Shown here one piece after another: positions 58,575 through 64,000 of a stretch of DNA of 64,000 nucleotides. Position numbers and translations under genes: made by a program. Positions within the stretch are counted from its first letter, which is position 1; the number at the start of each line of letters is the position of its first letter. The notes beneath the pieces are model-generated. The model did no database searches, had not been told where the DNA came from, and saw nothing but the letters and a program-made list of their open reading frames with translations. This stretch comes from Aselliscus stoliczkanus (Eukaryota; Chordata; Mammalia; Chiroptera; Hipposideridae), in contig CM066731.1 of NCBI GenBank assembly GCA_033961575.1, positions 55,829,501 through 55,893,500 of the forward strand, given 5' to 3'.

Positions 58575-59180
58575 GGTGTCGGCAGGTTTGGTTTCTTCTG
58601 GAGCCTCTGTCCTTGGATTGCTGCCTTCTCACTGTGTGCTCACGTGATCTATGTTTTGTGCACATGCATCCCTTTGCATTTACTTTATAATATTCCTCTG
58701 ATATCAAAAAAGGTTAGCAACATCATTTTGAATCTTGATTTGGACTGACGGAACTTTTTTGGTGGTGGAGAATTGGCTGACTTCCATTGTGCACTTTGAC
58801 GCTTTGTTTCAGGGTCGTATTGGTACATCCATGTTTCATCTCCAGTGATAACATGGCACAAAACATCGTCTTGCCTCCCCAAAAGGTCTTGGCAAACTTC
58901 GACTCTCCTTTGCTTTTGTTCATTGATGAGCTCCTTCGGGACCATTTCTGCACACAGCTTTCTCATGCCAAGATTTTCCTAACTGTTTCCCTAACTGTCC
59001 AAATTCCTTTTCTCATGAGGACACCACTCAGATTGGATTAGGGTCCATTCATATGACCTCATCTAACCCTAATTACCTCTTTAAAGGTTCTATCTCCAAA
59101 TATCATCACATTGCAAAGTGCTAGGTGTTAGGGCTTCAACATATGATTTTGAGGGGTACATAACATATACTAATACATTT
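58575..59180 (-). mobile_element. MLT1-type MaLR LTR, split by a mariner fragment
   Basis: The left part GGTGTCGGCAGGTTTGGTTTCTTCTGGAGCCTC and the right part ATGAGGACACCACTCAGATTGGATTAGGG ... CTCCAAATATCATCACATT ... GGGCTTCAACATATGATTTTGAGGGG read as the reverse complement of an MLT1 LTR. MLT1 LTRs belong to the ancient non-autonomous ERVL-MaLR group. The two parts are separated by the mariner fragment at 58690-59003. No internal retroviral sequence is present. Confidence 0.8.
58690..59003 (-). mobile_element. Mariner transposase fragment nested in MLT1
   Basis: The minus strand encodes 'MVPKELINEQKQ' (family signature WVPHEL) and 'VITGDETWMYQYDPETKRQ', containing the first catalytic aspartate of mariner transposases, in an open frame (58685-58966). 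It ends where AATGATGTTGCTAACC leads into GATATCAGAGG, a segment that also starts the coding part of the deleted mariner at 26951-27520. The two are therefore the same family and retain adjoining parts. Terminal inverted repeats are not visible here. Confidence 0.85.
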
Positions 59181-62100
59181 TTCATTTTATTAGTCTAGAT
59201 CAGTAAATTGTTTCCTTCCATATACATACGTTGGACTTCCCCATGGACACACAGAAAAATTCAACAATAAGAAGTTATTATTAAGTACAGTGTTATAATA
59301 TGAGCATTATTTAATTATTCTTTGGTGGTTGACATGTCATTATGTACCTCAGGTCATCATTCAAAATATCTTACCAAAGCTATAGCTATTTATACAGATA
59401 CAGGCATGGGAAATTTGACCAAATGTTTACTTATACTAGAAATATAATGTGGAAATATCTTTTGGAATACCTCCTTTATATTGTTTATTTAAACTGTAAT
59501 TGGTCTCATTCTCCTAAAAGTAGAAGAGAAATCAACTGAGTATTAGAATAATGAAATATTGTCTGTCTATTAATTGTATACATAAAACATTTAAGAAGTT
59601 TGAACCAATGGAGTTTACTTTTAGATATTTCATAGTCATTCCATCCAGACATGTAATTCAAGTATAAATCAGAGATTTAATTGAAAAATTGATTATAGCT
59701 TTTTTCTTTCACATGACATAGACCTGCCAATCTAGTGAGGGACTGAATGTTTCATAGGCTCCACCCCATGCCAAACTCACAGTGACACCAAGACAAGCAA
59801 ATATATTAAGGAGAAACAGAGCAGGCTGCTAATTAAAGTGTTGCTCAGAAAAGTTTTTTTTTAAGCAATAAAAAGTGTGGATAACTCAGAAAAGACATTT
59901 CCTTTAGAAAGACTCAAATTCAAGTCTTATCATCACCCCTATATTTGATAATAAAGGTTGGTTGGCACATATGGTTTTAAGCCTTCTTTTAAACACAATC
60001 CACAAACCCATGGATTGTTTTAACTTTACCCTGTTATATCTGGTTCTCACTACAAAACAGCATCCACAACCAAATAGCTCTGTTTGAGGGAACTGTTATT
60101 GCTCTATCCTGAACCACCGAGGAATTTTGAAAGTTGATAAACTATAGATGTATATCTTCTTTAGCATATAACCAGTTTTTTAAATACATTTTTATTAGGA
60201 CACTATAATACAATGACAGTAAGTTTAGGTGTAGTAAGTAACACCATGATTAAAATGAAATGTATGCTTGTATTATAACTGGCTGATCATACAAATAATT
60301 ATTAAATATAAACACATATGCTTTCATAGATTTGTTGGAGAGATTCGTTAATTGCTTAATGAAAGATGTCTTTCAGATACTAATTCCTTCATTTAGTTCA
60401 ACAGATTAAATTTGATATGAGAAGATATTAGCATGCATGCAATGAAGTGACAAGGACAACCAAAAAGCTTAAATGTTAATGGATAAAAGATAGCATTCAG
60501 GTTATATTAAAAAACTGAACAGTATAATTTCCACCTTTTGTGCTTCCAGTTGCTCTCTGCATTGACAAAAATGCCCTTTTTAATATTCATGCAAATATTA
60601 CGTCAAGGTTGTTTCTACATTTTCCCGAGTTGTAAATAAATTATAAAACTTTAAACAGTGTATGAATAATTCCAGATAAGGCAAGATGGTGCATTTTCTA
60701 ATGTGCAGAACCAGTCAGGACTTGACATTTGCAGCCAAAGCAAATCACTTTTTGTGCTACAGTTTTAAGTCATTATCTAATTTTATGGAGATTCTAGAAT
60801 TCTAGTTTGCAAAAAGCTTTAATATAAAAAGAGCTTCACCACCGAGTTAATGTTGATAATTTTTTTTTGTGTGTGTGAAAGACAATTACCACTAATACCA
60901 ACAGTCCTGTGTCTTCATTCCCTCCCGTCCCTTTAAACTGCAGCTCAATCTGGTGTAATCTTTTTTCCTCCCCCAGTAGGGTGCAGGGAGCCCTCTAGCT
61001 TCCAAGGCTGTTTCCTACTGAGGTACATATTGGCCAGCATACAGCTGCTCAGAAGAGCTATTTGCATCTACAATGGGGTCATCCCACCACGTTCTTTTCA
61101 GATCAATATGATTGGTACAAACAATAGTTTGATTTTGATTACTCTGTAGTACGCTTGGGTAGAGCCTCTGAATGCAAGTGAATTGCTTCGAAACAATGGG
61201 CTGGTTCATCATCCAGAGCGTCCCTTTTCAAACAGCTGCCTCTGCCACACTCACCCTGACAACGTCCAGAAAAACAGATGGTTTCAGCATTCATGGCCAG
61301 TTTAGCAAAAGCCCCCTGAGCCAACCATTCAATGCATATTTTTTAATCTATTTGATATTAAGGGGTATTTCTTGCCACTAAAATTTCTCAAGTATATTTC
61401 AATGCTCTTGCTGAATCTAAGTTAAATTAAAAAGGAAGAAGTAGGTATTTAGGAGGTGAGAAGAAAATCCCTTTCTTAAGTTAGTCTAGCCAAGGTCTTT
61501 TGTTAAAATGGTAGTGTAGACCCTCACGTTGGCTGTGTGTTGTGATTCTGTAACACAAAAAAGTAGATTAATAATGCAGCTAAGATCCCTCAGTGTTGAT
61601 TTCCCTGGCTTCTGTTGTCTATTTTTAAAGGCAGGCCTTTAAGGTTGCTTTAAAAGCATGCATTTCCCCCGACCCTGGTTTTGTTTTATCACAAGAAAAA
61701 TCAGTTCTGAGAATTACATAGGGAATAACACAACAGACACTGTCATTCTGTGTGTTATCATCGCTCATGTAGAGCATATATTAAAATACATTTTGTATTC
61801 AGTTGGTTGCAATAGCTGTGAAGATGCAAGTTTTGATCCTAAATGCATTTGTATTTTGGTGTTTTAAAAGAAACAGTAACTACATTTTACATGTGAGCTT
61901 TTACCCCAATACTATTTACTTCAGCATTTTTATAATAAGCTCTAAGAACAAGAATATTTTTACCCATTAGCCAGAAAAAAATATTCTTATTTCAAAAACA
62001 AATTATTAGAAAGAGGGTAGTAAACAATTTAAAATCTTTTCATGACTTAAGATATAAAGTTTTGGAAAAGGTACCCAACTCAATGCTATGTATTTTTTTC

Positions 62101-62355
62101 TAAATACCATTTGTTTATATCATAACTACGGACACAAAAGAGATTAAAAGGATACTTTGACATACTCTTGTTACCAGTTGCCATTCATACAATGTATTTA
62201 ACCCCAAATTGCATTTATAAATCTACAACACTGTATATACCCTCACTTTATGAAAGACTTTATTCCTAAAATGTGAGTACAAAAAATTTAGAAACACAAT
62301 TCCACTTTGTCATTGACTTTATTATAAATTAATAGAAAACAGTCATTTATTCAAA
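59181..62355. other. Mostly single-copy DNA, no feature recognised
   Basis: AT-rich and without clear transposons. A more GC-rich patch at about 60900-61330 stands out from its surroundings and carries a short open frame on the minus strand (61015-61212). It resembles no protein I know and could be a conserved non-coding element. Confidence 0.4.
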
Positions 62356-62357
62356 TG

Positions 62358-62485
62358 ATTTTGCTGATCTGTAAGAGGGGGATAAAAGTTTTATCAATAT
62401 CATTGAGTTATTCGCTGGATTAAATTAGTGCTTATAAAAGCCCTTAACATAGTACCTGACTTATCACTGTTATTATTATTACCAA
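62358..62485 (+). mobile_element. MIR SINE 3'-half relic
   Basis: GATCTGTAAGAGGGGGATAAAAG, then CTGGATTAAATTAGTGCTTATAAAAGCCCTTAACATAGTACCTGACTTATCACTGTTATTATTATTACC follow the MIR 3' half. Confidence 0.8.
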
Positions 62486-63095
62486 CATCATTATCGTGGC
62501 TAGAGGAATATAAAGAAAATATAGAGCAGAAGAGAGTATTAAGTCACCCAATGAGCAACGCTGAAAATTTGAAATGGGAAAATCAAGGTCATGGCCTGGG
62601 CGGTGACCCTCTGCCCTTTGCTTTAGAAGAAGTACCTCTACAACCTCAGGACCTCTGATTGCCCCTTGTCACCAAAACTCCTCTTCTGGGGACCACATGA
62701 TGGACCTCAGGCCTCGCAAGCAAGGCCAGTGTTGAAGAAGGTCTCATCTCTGCTCTCGACTCCTGGATCTCACAATTCATCCACCCGTTCAGTGGCCGGA
62801 GCCCAGGACCAACGCATCTGCCGAGGGGCTATGGCTCCAGGTGAGCAGAGAGATGGGAGGTCACATATCTCCCACATTTAAATAGAGAAGCAAAAACTTC
62901 CCTTTCCTCTAGAGTCACATTTCAGTTATTGCCCCGTGTGCCTCCTTCCCTTTCCTTCTGATTGGTCTACACTTGCCACCTCTCCTTGCTCACCTCCTGT
63001 CCCATCCTGGGCTTCTGCACCAAATGCTCCATTAAAACTGTAACAACTATCCAGTTGATTACCAAGGTTGTGCTAGTTGCCAAAGCCAATGAACA
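62486..63095. other. Single-copy, somewhat GC-richer DNA
   Basis: No exon signature I can support. Confidence 0.4.
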
Positions 63096-63099
63096 CTGC

Positions 63100-63850
63100 T
63101 CAGCCCCTTATGGTGCTTAATTTTGTCACAGAATCTGAATCTACTGACGACCATTCATTTAACCTGTTCGTTCACCTGCCCTGTGCTGGGCCCTGGGGAT
63201 ACAAAGAAGCATTTATGGAGATTCTCTGGTTCCTGGCACCCCTCTCACATTCCCTCCTGGCTTTCGTCCTGTCTTTTCAATCACTCACACATTTACCTTC
63301 CTCTACCACCCAGTGAAATGTCCGTGTTCCTCAGGGTTTTATGGTCTATATCTGCTCTTAGTCTATTATCTATCTATTCATTCAGCAAAACCCTCACTGA
63401 GCACCTCCTATATCCAAATTTTATCTATGCCTATGACTTCAGTTAAACTGACATCCTCCACTCATCGAAAAAAAATACTGTTAAGCACTTAACTCTGTGC
63501 CAGGCATAATGCTAAGCTCATTCATTTATTGATGAATAAAGTAGTCTTCAGAGAGCTTTCTGTGTAGTGTAGGAGAAGAAGCTACACAGGCAATTACAAT
63601 ATTGAATGATGCACAGAGGTGAATGCACAGAGAAGGATAACCTAGCTTGCACTGAGGGTTTAGACTTTAAATGTATTATAGCAAGAGAGACATCATCAAA
63701 TTTGTGTTTTAAAAAGATTACTCTGGCTATGATGTGGAAAACAGACTCACAGGGGGCAAAGAGATGAGTTAGGAGGTGCTATAATAATCCAGGTAAATGA
63801 TGATGAAAAATTGGATTAAGGAAGAGGCAGTGGGAACAGAACAAAATTGG
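63100..63850 (+). mobile_element. Ancient interspersed repeat remnants, family uncertain
   Basis: CTGTGCTGGGCCCTGGGGATACAAAG near 63180, CTCACTGAGCACCTCCTATAT near 63391-63411, TGCCAGGCATAATGCTAAG near 63498 and TGGCTATGATGTGGAAAACAGACTCACAGGGGGCAAAG ... CTATAATAATCCAGGT (about 63725-63796) are phrases common in old mammalian repeats. I cannot name the family with confidence. Confidence 0.5.
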
Positions 63851-64000
63851 ATGGACTTTAGAGCAATTTATTAAATAGATTTATAATATTTGTTGATTGA
63901 GTCTTGAAGCTGGATATATAAGAAACTCCTGGAAACAGGGTTAGAAACATGGGTCAGGTATGTTCATATGTTCATATGGCTGTTTCTATGGCCCAAAGAA

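Noticed and set aside
58575..59180. Endogenous retrovirus with genes
   Set aside because: Only an MLT1-type LTR is visible, split by a mariner fragment. The open frame inside it is mariner transposase, not a retroviral gene.

Overview
The window is nuclear DNA from a mammal, almost certainly a bat. It holds no convincing host protein-coding exon, tRNA gene or rRNA gene and reads as intergenic or deep intronic sequence. The bat call rests on tRNA-derived SINEs recognised as Ves-like (head ending in a CCCACATGGGCCAGTG-type box, tail ending CCCCAATAAAATCTTT), several LINE-1 copies, Tc1/mariner elements and small TA-flanked MITEs, over old eutherian MIR, L2 and MLT1 relics. A second SINE family with a different tRNA-like head may point to a rhinolophoid-type bat; that is a guess.

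Layout. 0-5 kb: a mariner-derived MITE, then a 5'-complete LINE-1 with a 15-bp target duplication that lacks most of ORF2. 5-25 kb: mostly single-copy AT-rich DNA with scattered MIR/L2, three short SINEs and microsatellites; about 10.7-19.1 kb is notably poor in transposons. 25-30 kb: an ancient LINE-1 5' piece, a MIR, an internally deleted mariner and a 156-bp MITE. 30-37 kb: four long (about 430-450 bp) SINEs in the same orientation, two of them inserted one after the other at the same site, and two related copies of a 150-bp sequence 5.2 kb apart. 37-40 kb: MIRs, a possible LTR and a second 156-bp MITE. 40.2-46.8 kb: a full-length LINE-1 on the plus strand with target duplication, tandem 5'UTR monomers, an open ORF1 and a broken ORF2. 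48.4-49.6 kb: a full-length decayed mariner. 49.8-53 kb: an older LINE-1 split by a Ves-like SINE. 54.85-57.5 kb: a minus-strand LINE-1 with 5'UTR, ORF1 and 3'UTR but no ORF2. 58.4-59.2 kb: a MIR, then an MLT1 LTR split by a mariner fragment. 59-64 kb: mostly single-copy, with ancient repeats at the end.

How the parts relate. The SINEs and ORF2-less LINEs would have needed LINE-1 ORF2 protein supplied in trans, and the 81-82-bp MITEs would have needed a transposase like the one decayed at 48.4-49.6 kb. No element here looks autonomously active: ORF1 of the 40-kb LINE-1 is open, but its ORF2 has several stops and frameshifts, and all mariner transposases are broken. The observations most worth following are the two ORF2-deleted, 5'-complete LINE-1s that both have multiplied 3'UTR units, the 5'UTR monomers of the full-length LINE-1 that keep a long frame open, the double SINE insertion with three target copies, and the paired 150-bp sequences at 30.0 and 35.2 kb.
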